This document shows positions 9,701-17,316 of a stretch of DNA of 64,000 nucleotides, in pieces. The position numbers and the translations under genes are program-made. How positions within the stretch are numbered: the stretch's first letter is position 1; each line of letters starts with the position of its first letter. Below the pieces are notes generated by a model. The model was not told where the DNA came from and did not search any database. It worked only from the letters and a program-made list of their open reading frames with translations. Origin of the DNA: Actinomycetes bacterium (lineage in GTDB: Bacteria; Actinomycetota; CALGFH01); NCBI GenBank assembly GCA_036000965.1, contig DASYUT010000063.1, forward strand, positions 1-64,000. The letters run 5' to 3'.

Positions 9701-12700
9701 GAGCTCTCGTCGTCCTCCCTGGTCCGGTTCGCGTTGGGCGACGAGATGTACGCGCCTGTGACCGTCGAGCCTGCCGCAGAGGGGCCGACGTTCGACCTCA
9801 CCGTCGAGGACGTGCACGAGTACCTCGTCCATAACGTCGTGACGCACAACTCGGGCGGAAAGACCCGTCGGGCGGCCAAAATGGTCATCTTGAACGTCGA
9901 CCATCCCGACGTGCGTGACTTCATCTGGTGCAAGGCGCGCGAGGAGCACAAGGCCCGGGCGCTGCGCGACGCCGGCTTCGACATGGACCTCGACGGCCGC
10001 GACTCGATCAGCATCCAGTACCAGAACGCCAACAACTCGGTCCGGGTCACCGACGACTTCATGCGCGCCTATGAGGCCGACGCCTCGTTCGACCTGCGCG
10101 CCGTGCTCGACGGGCGCACCGTCGAGACCGTCCGGGCCCGCGACCTCATGCGCGACATCGCCCAGGCCGCCTGGGAGTGCGCCGACCCGGGCATGCAGTA
10201 CGACACCACGATCAACGTCTGGCACACGACGCCTGAGTCGGGCCGAATCAATGCATCTAACCCCTGCTTCACGGGCGAGACGCTCGTGCACACCGACAAG
10301 GGGCTGATCCGCTTCGACGAGCTGGCCCGTCGGGCTGTCGAGGGTGAGACCTTCGGGATCTACACCCACGACGCCACCAACCCAGACGCCCCTGCCGAGA
10401 CAGTGACGCTCAGCTCGCACGACGCCGTCATGATTACTGGGACCAACCCGGTGGTGCGTCTGCACTTCTCGAACGGCGCCGAGGTCCGCTGCACGCCCAA
10501 CCACCGCTTTTGGACGGCCAATCGCGGCTGGGTCGCCGCCCAGGACCTTGAGGCGACCGACCGGGTCCGGCTGCTCGACCAGGAGACGCCCGCCACGTCG
10601 GCCGAGCGGCGGTTGCCCGTCCCGACCGATGTCGCCGCCTACGCTTCCAAGGGCGACCACGCCTCTCCGATGTCGCTGCCCGAGAAGTGGGAGCCCGACT
10701 TCGCCCACCTGCTCGGCTGGCTTGTTGGCGATGGCGCCTTCAGCGGCGACGTGATTTCGGCAATCTACGGCTCGGCCGAGGACCGCGAGGCCATTCTGCC
10801 GAGGCATCAGCGCGTGTTCGCAGAGCTGAATTGCGGTCGCGCTCCCAAGGCCAGCGTACAGGCCAACGGTACCGTGCAGCTCCGCCTGTCGCGCCGGGCG
10901 CTCACCCTCTTCTTCGAGGCGCTCGGCCTGAAGCGGGTGAAGGCGGCCGAGAAGGACGTACCCTGGTCGATCCTCCAGGCACCGGAGGAGGCTATTACTG
11001 CCTTCCTCCGCGGGCTGTTCGACGCCGACGGGACTGTGGTGAACGGGAAGACGACGCGATACGTGGGCCTCGGCAGCCGGTCGATCGGCCTCCTGCGTTC
11101 AGTTCAGGCGCTGCTGTCGTCACTTGGAATCACGAGCCGTGTCTACGCCAACGACCCGGGTAGCAAGGGCAAGTTCACCTACACGACCCGAGCTGGTGCC
11201 GAGCGTGCATATGACTCGTCTCCGGGCTATGACCTCCGCATCGGCGGGCACGGCATCGACCGCTTCGTCGCTCTAGTTGGGTTCGACCTGCCGAGCAAGG
11301 CAGCTCGGCTGAAGCAGCTCGCCGTTGCCGAGAAGTGTCACGCAAAGGGAACGACTACGCTGATTAGCCGTGAGGACGACGGGGTTGCGGTCACTTACAA
11401 TCTTGCGGAGCCGCGAAACCATTCGTATATTGTTCAAGGGTTTATTGTCGCCAACTGTTCGGAGTACATGCACCTGGACAATTCGGCTTGCAATTTGGCG
11501 AGCCTTAATTTGATGAAGTTCCTCCGGGACGACGACGTGTTCGACGTGGACGCCTACCGGCACGCGATCGACATCGTCTTTCTCGCGCAGGAGATCATCG
11601 TCGGCAACTCCTCCTACCCGACCGAGCGGATCGCGAAGAACGCGGTCGACTACCGCCAGCTCGGCATCGGGTACGCGAACCTGGGAGCGCTGCTGATGAC
11701 CCAGGGCCTGCCCTACGACTCCGACGCGGGCCGGGCCTGGACAGGCGCGATCACCGCGTTGCTGACCGGGCAGAGCTACCGCACCAGCGCCCGGGTCGCG
11801 CAGGTGGTGGGGCCGTTCGCCGGCTACGCCAAGAACCGTGAGCCGATGCTGGGCGTAATCGCCAAGCACCGCCGGGCGGTCGACGACATCGACGCGGACC
11901 TGGTGCAGCCGGACCTGCTCGAGGCCGCCCGCCAGTCCTGGGACGACGCGCTGCAGTTCGGCGAGGAATTCGGGTTCAGAAATGCGCAGGCGAGTGTACT
12001 CGCCCCGACTGGCACTATTTCCTTTCTCATGGACTGTGACACGACCGGGATCGAGCCGGACCTGGCGCTGGTGAAGACCAAGAAGCTGGTGGGTGGCGGC
12101 TCGATGTCGATCGTCAACCAGACGGTGCCGCGGGCGCTGCGCAAACTGGGCTATGCCGAGGAGCACGTCCAGGCCGTCGTGGAGTACATCGCCGAGCATA
12201 ACTCCGTGAAAGGGGCGCCCGCCCTGCGCGAGGAGCATTACCCGGTCTTCGACTGCGCCATGGGCGACTCGCCCATCCACTACATGGGCCACATCCGCAT
12301 GATGGCGGCCGCCCAGCCGCTGATCAGCGGCGCGATCTCAAAGACCGCTAATCTTCCCGAATCGGCCACGGTCGAAGACGTGGAGCAGGTCTACGTCGAG
12401 GGGTGGAAGCTTGGGCTCAAGGCGCTCGCCATCTACCGGGACAACTGCAAGGTGGGGCAGCCGCTGTCGGCCGACAGGAAGGTGACCACCGACACCGGCG
12501 CTGTGATCGAGGTCGACCACGCGCCCGTCCGGCGGCGCCTACCCAAGTCGCGCCCGTCCAAGACGACCTCGTTCCGGGTCGGGGACATCGAGGGCTACCT
12601 GACCGCCGGGTGCTACCCGGACGATGGCCTCGGCGAGATCTTCGTCAAGGTGTCCAAGCAGGGCTCGACCCTGTCGGGGGTCATGGACGCCTTCGCGATC

Positions 12701-13192
12701 GCGGTGAGCGTCGGCCTGCAGTACGGGGTGCCGCTCGAGGCCTTGGTGGCGAAGTTCACCAACATGATCTTCGAGCCCAACGGCATGACCGACGACCCCG
12801 ACGTCCGCATCGCCCAGAGCCTGGTCGACTACCTGGCCCGCCGCCTGGCCATCGACTACCTGGACACCGAGACCCGGCACGCGCTCGGCATCCGGACCAC
12901 GGCGGAGCGCACCGCCGCCCTGAACGGCACAGACGCGACCACACCAACCGCGCCACCCGCCCCGGCCCAGGCACCCGCGCAGGGCGTGGCCGAGGCGCGC
13001 GCGGCGCAGCCACCGGCGCCCAAGCCGCCAGGGCCCACATCGGCTGCCCCGGCTGTGGCGAGCGGGCTCGCGTTCACCCCGGGGACGGCAGCGGTCGACG
13101 CGCCGTTCTGCTCGACCTGCGGGGTGCGGATGCGGCCGGCCGGCTCCTGCTTCGTCTGCGAGTCCTGCGGGACGACCAGCGGCTGCAGCTAA
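6728..13192 (+). CDS. nrdJ: B12-dependent (class II) ribonucleoside-diphosphate reductase with three inteins
   Basis: A 2154-codon gene from the GTG at 6728 (AGGAGG site upstream). It makes deoxynucleotides from ribonucleotides with adenosylcobalamin. Removing three inteins (384, 434 and 397 residues) leaves 939 residues, normal for NrdJ. Extein motifs: QCSA-CFILSVDDT (cysteine equivalent to E. coli NrdA C225), FKGGSGSGVNLSTIRSSRE, TIK-SGGKTRRAAKM, SNP-CSEYMHLDNSACNLASL (NPCSE equals the N437/C439/E441 radical site) and LAPTGTISFLMDCDTTG. The C-terminus has a CxxC-rich tail (FCSTCGVRMRP...CFVCESCG), typical of NrdJ redox or zinc tails. All three inteins have splicing blocks and two LAGLIDADG motifs each. 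The gene is divergent from nrdR and presumably repressed by it. No other RNR genes are in the window. Confidence 0.96.
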   Translation: MAKTRDALSVEQGPARKGLQVRRFFSRSGTHPYDELTWDRRDAVITNWRDGTTAFEQRGLEFPSTWSQNATNIVAQKYFRGPLGTPQRESSVRQMVDRVAGTITRWGVKDGYFASDADAEAFQSELTHILVNQKAAFNSPVWFNVGVEPEPQCSACQPYDALVSTPTGMVLIGELVERSAIGTVVYDAHGETRVRAVKANGDKRVYRVLLRNGSFLEATADHLVYAVPERRTHGAWLRIDQLQPGMRLHLYPHRASKDDAVGRLAASLERRSEEGGGTATLVRSEPTTGEASEAALAGWLQADGFVGQYPTGTNTSLTIEFQTATEEEHDWVQRHLQVVFPGIHQHVRAFETRDATLVGRSIRLYGEVLRPFVESWGLLARRHELRVPMRLWSAPNEAVAAYLRSVFQADGYVTVQGGSGHVAVAVISERWMEDLQVLLLRLGIYSRRLRKADARPDRSDLFEVSISMRSERATFRSKVGFLSAKKVATLDASLGLDGKVCPSLREEEILAIQDRGMQPVFDIQTDSGEYLSNNIRVHNCFILSVDDTMPSILNWYVEEGMIFKGGSGSGVNLSTIRSSREPLGNGGEASGPVSFMRGADASAGTIKCLHRDTEVVTDAGVVRVADVLPGSRVLTRHGFKRVEEVHDNGTRSLVRVRTALGDEILCTPEHRFRVRGADGEVWRRAQDLRADDYVMIDLGATQHGSLQALTPVGPGHHNEISHELPNVLDEAFALWLGWVYGDGSITTRPATKFIAMQLGDGDPELVARYTALTRTIFGEQAHFFIDRHLDKADASASVRFCSSQVIRFLEVNGLRKGKAAELRVPSLVKSSPPAVRAAFLAGVFEADGHVGNGYPIVSTVSAEFARDLHRLLLSIGIPSQVGVINDRVAAYGRNPVHTVRVAGGLGVRRFAKLVGFLSERKSRLLEAAVARKARSPYELAWILPHVGDELDVLWQRSTGALRRALAPYARYASRRSMSLLRARALLNAFPQELSSSSLVRFALGDEMYAPVTVEPAAEGPTFDLTVEDVHEYLVHNVVTHNSGGKTRRAAKMVILNVDHPDVRDFIWCKAREEHKARALRDAGFDMDLDGRDSISIQYQNANNSVRVTDDFMRAYEADASFDLRAVLDGRTVETVRARDLMRDIAQAAWECADPGMQYDTTINVWHTTPESGRINASNPCFTGETLVHTDKGLIRFDELARRAVEGETFGIYTHDATNPDAPAETVTLSSHDAVMITGTNPVVRLHFSNGAEVRCTPNHRFWTANRGWVAAQDLEATDRVRLLDQETPATSAERRLPVPTDVAAYASKGDHASPMSLPEKWEPDFAHLLGWLVGDGAFSGDVISAIYGSAEDREAILPRHQRVFAELNCGRAPKASVQANGTVQLRLSRRALTLFFEALGLKRVKAAEKDVPWSILQAPEEAITAFLRGLFDADGTVVNGKTTRYVGLGSRSIGLLRSVQALLSSLGITSRVYANDPGSKGKFTYTTRAGAERAYDSSPGYDLRIGGHGIDRFVALVGFDLPSKAARLKQLAVAEKCHAKGTTTLISREDDGVAVTYNLAEPRNHSYIVQGFIVANCSEYMHLDNSACNLASLNLMKFLRDDDVFDVDAYRHAIDIVFLAQEIIVGNSSYPTERIAKNAVDYRQLGIGYANLGALLMTQGLPYDSDAGRAWTGAITALLTGQSYRTSARVAQVVGPFAGYAKNREPMLGVIAKHRRAVDDIDADLVQPDLLEAARQSWDDALQFGEEFGFRNAQASVLAPTGTISFLMDCDTTGIEPDLALVKTKKLVGGGSMSIVNQTVPRALRKLGYAEEHVQAVVEYIAEHNSVKGAPALREEHYPVFDCAMGDSPIHYMGHIRMMAAAQPLISGAISKTANLPESATVEDVEQVYVEGWKLGLKALAIYRDNCKVGQPLSADRKVTTDTGAVIEVDHAPVRRRLPKSRPSKTTSFRVGDIEGYLTAGCYPDDGLGEIFVKVSKQGSTLSGVMDAFAIAVSVGLQYGVPLEALVAKFTNMIFEPNGMTDDPDVRIAQSLVDYLARRLAIDYLDTETRHALGIRTTAERTAALNGTDATTPTAPPAPAQAPAQGVAEARAAQPPAPKPPGPTSAAPAVASGLAFTPGTAAVDAPFCSTCGVRMRPAGSCFVCESCGTTSGCS
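7193..8344 (+). other. NrdJ intein 1 (384 aa, LAGLIDADG endonuclease)
   Basis: It starts with Cys1 (CQPYDALVSTPTG) after QCSA and ends in NNIRVHN before the extein Cys of CFILSVDD. Block B is TADH. Endonuclease motifs are LAGWLQADGFV and LRSVFQADGYV. The C-terminal His-Asn is intact. The +1 residue is the substrate-reducing cysteine of the reductase. Flanking extein codons have normal genome bias. Confidence 0.93.
8549..9850 (+). other. NrdJ intein 2 (434 aa, LAGLIDADG endonuclease)
   Basis: It starts with Cys1 (CLHRDTEVVTDAGVVRV) after AGTIK and ends in VHNVVTHN before the extein Ser of SGGKTRRAAK. Block B is TPEH. Endonuclease motifs are LGWVYGDGSI and FLAGVFEADGHV. The penultimate His is present, and the +1 nucleophile is serine. 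Confidence 0.93.
10265..11455 (+). other. NrdJ intein 3 (397 aa, LAGLIDADG endonuclease)
   Basis: It starts with Cys1 (CFTGETLVHTDKGLI) after NASNP and ends in IVQGFIVAN before CSEYMHLD. Block B is TPNH. Endonuclease motifs are LLGWLVGDGAF and FLRGLFDADGTV. The residue before the terminal Asn is Ala, not the usual His. The +1 cysteine is the thiyl-radical cysteine. Codons near both junctions are unusually A/T-rich. Confidence 0.93.
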
Positions 13193-13255
13193 ACGAGCGG
13201 AATTACATCTGCTGCAACAATTCGTCTGACGTGAGGAAGCGTGAAGGAGCAGGTG

Positions 13256-13291
13256 GAGAGGGGTCGCCGGCAGCCTGCTGGCGCCCCTCTC
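13256..13291 (+). terminator. Hairpin downstream of nrdJ
   Basis: GAGAGGGG (13256-13263) pairs with CCCCTCTC (13284-13291), with an inner CGCC/GGCG continuation. There is no U-run, as is common in high-GC actinobacteria. Confidence 0.5.
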
Positions 13292-13488
13292 GGCATCTCT
13301 GAGCTGATGAGCGCAGGGGTTGGCTGCATCAAACGCAGCTGAGAGCCTGAATCCACCGAACTGATGTGCAGGACGGTCAACAGCTGTCCGGCGTGGATCA
13401 GGCCCGCTACTACCCGGACCCTGATCAGTTGAGGGCCCGCATGGGAACACCGGATCGGCGCCCGACACCGCAACACCCCTCCGCAGGC

Positions 13489-13506
13489 TGTCAGTCTGGG
13501 TTGACA
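13489..13506. promoter_or_regulatory. Operator copy A (overlaps -35)
   Basis: TGTCAGTCTGGGTTGACA, inverted-repeat ends TGTCA/TGACA. Its last six bases are the -35 TTGACA. It matches copy B at 16 of 18 positions. Confidence 0.6.
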
Positions 13507-13530
13507 ACGGCGCGGCTGTCAGTCTAGGCT
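13501..13530 (+). promoter_or_regulatory. Leaderless promoter of the HTH/Clp-N cassette
   Basis: TTGACA (13501-13506), 18-bp spacer, TAGGCT (13525-13530). The ATG at 13538 lies only 7 bp after the -10, so transcription probably starts at the start codon. Confidence 0.65.
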
Positions 13531-13534
13531 GACA
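13517..13534. promoter_or_regulatory. Operator copy B (covers -10)
   Basis: TGTCAGTCTAGGCTGACA, a near-perfect palindrome. It is 28 bp from copy A and contains the -10. Confidence 0.6.
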
Positions 13535-13537
13535 CGC

Positions 13538-13741
13538 ATGGAAACAGGAGATCTCGCAGAACGCATCAGGTCCAACGACCCTGCCGTCGGGCTGCGGGCG
13601 GTGGGTGCGCTGCATCGGCTGGCCGAGCAGGTCGAGGCGACCGCCGTCGCGCTCGCCAGGCAGCAGGGATGGTCCTGGGAGCAGATCGGGGATGCCCTGG
13701 GCGTGTCACGGCAGTCGGTGCACGCGAAGTATGGAAGGTGA
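13538..13741 (+). CDS. Small helix-turn-helix protein
   Basis: 67 residues. A helical N-terminus (GLRAVGALHRLAEQVEATAV) precedes an HTH at the C-terminus, GWSWEQIGDALGVSRQSVHA. This small HTH protein is commonly paired with a Clp N-domain protein in actinobacteria. The pair is translated from what looks like a leaderless mRNA, and two operators cover its promoter, so autoregulation is plausible. The stop overlaps the possible GTG start at 13738 of the next frame. Confidence 0.75.
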   Translation: METGDLAERIRSNDPAVGLRAVGALHRLAEQVEATAVALARQQGWSWEQIGDALGVSRQSVHAKYGR

Positions 13742-13749
13742 GAGTTCCG

Positions 13750-14226
13750 GTGTTCGAACGATTGGCGAGAGATCCTCGGGCAGTGGCGCTCAGGTCGGCT
13801 CTTGAGGAAGTCCGGCGACGTGGCGACAGGCGCATTAGCACCGAGCACCTGCTCCTCGGCCTGCTGCATGACCCCAACTCCGTCCCGGCCCGGGCACTCG
13901 GCGTCGACCTGGAGGCCGCGCGCGCGGCCTTGGACGCCCTCGATCAAGCGGCTCTGGCCGCGGTCGGCATCGACGTCGGAGGTCTTCGGCCCTCAAGCCT
14001 GGTCCCCTCGCGCAAGCGCGCGCCCTTGACCTCTGCCGCCCGGTCGGTCCTCCAACGCGGCATCAGGGAGGCGACGAGCGCGAAGACCCGTCGGCACGTC
14101 ACAGCGGACCACATGCTGATGGCCCTGCTGGCATGCGAGCAGCCGGACCCTGCGGCGGAGCTGATGGCAAAGCTGGGCATCGACCGCTCAGCCGTGCGCA
14201 ACCGCATCGGCAAGTCCGACACCTGA
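13750..14226 (+). CDS. Stand-alone Clp N-terminal domain protein
   Basis: 158 residues from the GTG at 13750 (FERLARDPRAV, the usual Clp-N start, with GGAAGGTGAG upstream); a GTG at 13738 is an alternative. It has two Clp-N repeats: RISTEHLLLGLLHDPNS...ALGVDLEAAR, and LTSAARSVLQRGIREA...HVTADHMLMALLACE. There is no AAA+ domain, so it is not a ClpC/ClpB unfoldase. Such proteins may act as adaptors or anti-adaptors for Clp proteases, but this has not been shown. It is coupled to the upstream HTH gene. Confidence 0.8.
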   Translation: MFERLARDPRAVALRSALEEVRRRGDRRISTEHLLLGLLHDPNSVPARALGVDLEAARAALDALDQAALAAVGIDVGGLRPSSLVPSRKRAPLTSAARSVLQRGIREATSAKTRRHVTADHMLMALLACEQPDPAAELMAKLGIDRSAVRNRIGKSDT

Positions 14227-14300
14227 CCGGCCACGACGTCCTGGAGGACCAGCCATGAGCAGCCGGGACGAGACCATGGGCGCCGTGAAGACCCTGAACG

Positions 14301-14340
14301 GAGGGGGAGCCGGCGACTTTGGCTCCCCCTCGTTGCTTGT
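14301..14340 (+). terminator. Rho-independent-type terminator after the Clp-N gene
   Basis: GAGGGGGAGCC (14301-14311) pairs perfectly with GGCTCCCCCTC (14321-14331), followed by the T-rich GTTGCTTGTT. Confidence 0.75.
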
Positions 14341-14405
14341 TCACAGCGCGTGGTGCTCTTGGAGCGGGTTCTCCTTCCTGGGCAAGCTGCTCGGTCGGGC
14401 CTCCG

Positions 14406-14909
14406 CTACTCCACTCGGGTCATGGTCACGATCCAGTTGGTCTGCCAGCTTTGGCCGTCGTCGTACGAGAACGCCTGCTCCCAGCGTGCCGAGGTGGCGG
14501 TGATGTCCTTCCAGTCGAAGCGGACCTTGACGGGCTGCCCGTTCAGCACGTCATCGCAGAGGAACTGGCCGTGCCCGTTGGTGAAGCGGCCAACTACCGG
14601 CGGGTCCAGGTGGCCGGGGCGCGTGGTGGAGGCCCACCAGATCCGCCACAACCGGGTCTCGGGGTCGAACAGCCGCAGCGACATCCCCTCGAACGGCTGG
14701 CCGCCAGGGGGGAGGGCCGCTGCCGAGAAGCTGTCGATGTTGCCGAGCCCACCGAGGATCGGATACGCGTGTGCGGTGGCCTCGAACTCCACCCACTCGG
14801 TGCATTCCCTGTCCAGCACGTTGGCGAGCTTCCTGTTGTGGAGACGCCAGCGCCCGTACCAGAAGTCGAAGTCCCGGCGCCCGTCGTCGGCGGCTTGCGT
14901 CTCGTTCAT
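14406..14909 (-). CDS. Conserved protein of unknown function (FDFWxGxW type, DUF1579-like)
   Basis: 167 residues beginning [20 protein letters not shown]. It is rich in tryptophan and has the features [25 protein letters not shown]-like [12 protein letters not shown] and [20 protein letters not shown]. It ends in [19 protein letters not shown]. This pattern suggests a small beta-barrel (lipocalin-like) ligand-binding fold as in DUF1579-type proteins. No catalytic residues are recognised, and a function is not assigned. The start ATG at 14909 has a strong AAGGAGG site. It is divergent from the MocR regulator, whose possible target it may be. Confidence 0.65.
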   Translation of the reverse strand: MNETQAADDGRRDFDFWYGRWRLHNRKLANVLDRECTEWVEFEATAHAYPILGGLGNIDSFSAAALPPGGQPFEGMSLRLFDPETRLWRIWWASTTRPGHLDPPVVGRFTNGHGQFLCDDVLNGQPVKVRFDWKDITATSARWEQAFSYDDGQSWQTNWIVTMTRVE

Positions 14910-14991
14910 GCACTGCCTCCTTGTCGAGGTGTGAGGGTTCGGCGGGCGCACTGCGGGCTGCCGCCCTCGACACCATCGAGTCTCGCCGCCA

Positions 14992-15015
14992 ACTGGACTC
15001 GTGAGAAGATCCAGT
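14992..15015. promoter_or_regulatory. Inverted repeat at the MocR gene start
   Basis: ACTGGA (14992-14997) and TCCAGT (15010-15015) form an inverted repeat. A TACAGT (15015-15020) could be a -10 element. Position in the divergent region suggests an operator for the MocR protein itself. Confidence 0.4.
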
Positions 15016-16470
15016 ACAGTGAACATTGGTGAGGCCAGTTGGCTGCGTCTCGACCGCAGTCCGCGGGAGACGTTGCGCGCCGCGGTTGAACGGATCCTGC
15101 GGGAGGCCATTCTCGGCGGGGTGTTGCGGCCGGGGGTTCGGCTGCCATCGTCACGCGCGCTCGCAGCCGAGCTCGGCGTCTCGCGCGGCGTCACGACCGA
15201 GGCGTACAGCCAGCTCGAGGCGCAGGGGTTCCTGGTCAGCAGGACCAAGGCGACGCCAGTCGTCGCCCGGATCGCCCGGCCGAGGCGATCTGCCGAGCCG
15301 CTCGAGCCAGCGCTGAAGGCGCCGCGCTACGATCTCGTCTCGACAACGCCGGACGTGAAGCTGTTCCCGATCCGACAGTGGACCTCGGCGCTGCTCGAGG
15401 TCGCGCGGACCGCGCCTTCGGCCGCCTTCGACTACGGCGACCCGCGGGGTGAGCGCGAGCTCAGGGAGATGCTCGCCGACCATCTCGGACGGACGCGAGG
15501 CATCGTCACCGACCCGGCCCGGATTCTCGTCGTCCAAGGCGCCGCGCAGGGAATCGATCTCCTCGCGCGCGTGCTGGCGGTACGCGGTGCCCGCCGGATC
15601 GCCGTCGAGGATCCGTCGCTCGACAGCCAACCCCAGCGAATCCGCGCGCACGGGCTCAAGGTGGTCGGGCAGCGCACCGACGCCGAGGGGCTCGTCGTCG
15701 ACGGCCTGCGCGCCGACGCGGTCCTCGTCACGCCCGCGCACCAGTTCCCCACCGGCGCCGTCCTCAGTGGCGGACGCCGCCGCGCACTGCTCGAATGGGC
15801 GAACCAGCGGCGCGCGCTCGTGATCGAGGATGATTACGACGCCGAGTTCCGCTACGACCGACGACCGGTCCGCGCCCTGCAGGGCCTGGACCCCGAGCGG
15901 GTCGCCTATCTCGGGACGACCTCGAAGTCCCTCGCTCCAGCTCTGCGCCTGGGCTGGCTGGCCGTCCCGGCCGAGCTTGCCGGCGAGGCCGTGCGGATCA
16001 AGCATTTGCTGGACGTCTGCTCGCCTCCTATCGACCAGATGGCGCTCGCACGGTTCATCAGGCGCGGCGATTATGACCGCCATGTCCGGCGCGCACGCGC
16101 GATCTACCACCGGCGGCGCGACCGCCTTCTCGCGGCGCTCAACGCGAAGCTGCCCGGCCTCGCCGTACAGGGCGTCGCTGCCGGCATGCACGTGCTGCTC
16201 CGCTTACCACCGGGTGTCGACGACCGAGCGGTCGCCTGTGAGGCAGAGCGCGACGGGGTGCGCATCATTCCCCTGTCCACCTATCGGCTCCAGCCCACTG
16301 CGTCGGACCGAGGCGGCTTGGTGATCGGCTACGGGCGGGTTCACGAAGACGAGGTCGAACGAGCGGTCATCGCGCTTGCACGCGCGCTGCGACGGGCTGG
16401 AACGATCACCGCCCGGCCACCGCCCGCACCCGCTCCAGACGACGACTGGACGAGATCTGGACCGGAATAA
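15001..16470 (+). CDS. MocR/PdxR-type regulator (GntR HTH + aminotransferase domain)
   Basis: 489 residues. An N-terminal GntR winged helix ([37 protein letters not shown]) is joined to a fold-type I PLP aminotransferase domain. The latter shows [14 protein letters not shown], the [16 protein letters not shown] motif and the PLP lysine in [18 protein letters not shown]. These regulators sense PLP or amino-acid adducts and often control vitamin B6 or amino-acid genes; no such gene is adjacent, so the regulon is unknown. The first in-frame start is the GTG at 15001; a GTG at 15019 would also fit. It is divergent from the FDFW protein gene. Confidence 0.88.
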   Translation: MRRSSTVNIGEASWLRLDRSPRETLRAAVERILREAILGGVLRPGVRLPSSRALAAELGVSRGVTTEAYSQLEAQGFLVSRTKATPVVARIARPRRSAEPLEPALKAPRYDLVSTTPDVKLFPIRQWTSALLEVARTAPSAAFDYGDPRGERELREMLADHLGRTRGIVTDPARILVVQGAAQGIDLLARVLAVRGARRIAVEDPSLDSQPQRIRAHGLKVVGQRTDAEGLVVDGLRADAVLVTPAHQFPTGAVLSGGRRRALLEWANQRRALVIEDDYDAEFRYDRRPVRALQGLDPERVAYLGTTSKSLAPALRLGWLAVPAELAGEAVRIKHLLDVCSPPIDQMALARFIRRGDYDRHVRRARAIYHRRRDRLLAALNAKLPGLAVQGVAAGMHVLLRLPPGVDDRAVACEAERDGVRIIPLSTYRLQPTASDRGGLVIGYGRVHEDEVERAVIALARALRRAGTITARPPPAPAPDDDWTRSGPE

Positions 16471-16781
16471 CGCAGGGCTCGAATACATGCTCTGCCCCAG
16501 CAAATCAGGCACTGCCCAGCAGGAATCGCCTGGTCAGAAGCGGGTTGCCGAAGAAATGTCGGTGCCCCGCCTCTCCTCGTGGTCGGATTTCTGTTGCATC
16601 TGATGCAAGCTCGCCGGGCGTGGCTGGGACCGTCGGTGGGGCGCGGTAGCGTTGCTGCATGTCGCGGTATTCATGCCAGGACAGTTCGCACCGCGCACGG
16701 CGTTCCCTGCGGCTACGGAGGCGATCCTCGCCGAAATGAGACGGGGTCTGGGGAGCCGATCCTGAGGAGGTGTTGTGGGGG
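16471..16781. other. Intergenic region, no supported gene
   Basis: Lower GC than neighbouring genes. A minus-strand frame of about 52 codons (ending ...RRFLLGSA) exists but has no recognised motif or ribosome site. The right end carries the GAGGAGG site of the next gene. Confidence 0.4.
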
Positions 16782-17123
16782 ATGGTCACGGCCGAGGACG
16801 TGCGGCGGTTGGCTGGCTCGCTGCCGCGCAGCGAGGAGCGGCTGATACGAGACCACGTCAAGTTCCGGGTCGGCAGGCTCGTCTTCGTCTCGATCTCGCC
16901 GGATGAGGCGTCGATGGGGTTCGCGTTTCCCAAGGAGGAGCGGGCGGCGCTCGTGGCCAGCGAGCCGGAGAAGTTCCACATGCCGGTCGCCTCGGATGAG
17001 CGGTACAACTGGGTGCGGGTGTGGCTGGACGCGATCGACGAGGCGGAGATGCGGGAGCTTGTCGTGGAGGCGTGGCGCATGGTCGTGCCCAAGCGGGTCG
17101 CCGCCTCCTACCCGGGGCCGTGA
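16782..17123 (+). CDS. MmcQ/YjbR family protein
   Basis: 113 residues from the ATG at 16782 (MVTAEDVRRLAGSLPRSEER). It has the YjbR features: VKFRVGRLVFVSISPDEASM, a GFAFPKEERAALVASEPEKF segment like the family's substrate-free core, and a C-terminal VEAWRMVVPKRVAASY. YjbR proteins have a CyaY-like fold and are annotated as possible DNA-binding proteins, but their function is not settled. GAGGAGG lies 11 bp upstream; in-frame TTG and GTG codons closer to it are possible starts. Confidence 0.75.
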   Translation: MVTAEDVRRLAGSLPRSEERLIRDHVKFRVGRLVFVSISPDEASMGFAFPKEERAALVASEPEKFHMPVASDERYNWVRVWLDAIDEAEMRELVVEAWRMVVPKRVAASYPGP

Positions 17124-17316
17124 GCCCACCCGGCGTGGTCAGCGGGCCAGTTCGCGGCGGCGGATCAGCTCCTAGGCGGCCGACACCGGCCGCTGGCTTT
17201 CCTGGCCGTACACGACCACGTCCGCGGGCCGACCCAAGACCCGTTCGGCGGCTTCGACGGGCTCGCCGCCGCGCTCTACAGCCGCTGCATGGCGGTGCAG
17301 CCGGACGCGGCACTGC

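Larger units (their letters stand above)
13193..13537. other. Intergenic region between nrdJ and the HTH/Clp-N cassette
   Basis: Holds a hairpin downstream of nrdJ (13256-13291) and, at the right end, the promoter and two operators of the cassette. No further gene is supported in between. Confidence 0.6.

Noticed and set aside
6431-10807. A 1458-codon open frame on the minus strand across nrdJ
   Set aside because: Antisense shadow of a GC-rich gene: composition of a frame mirrored from codon bias, no domain recognised, and nrdJ with its inteins is certain.
16505-16670. Minus-strand frame of about 52 codons ending RRFLLGSA
   Set aside because: No motif, no ribosome site; kept only as part of a described intergenic region.
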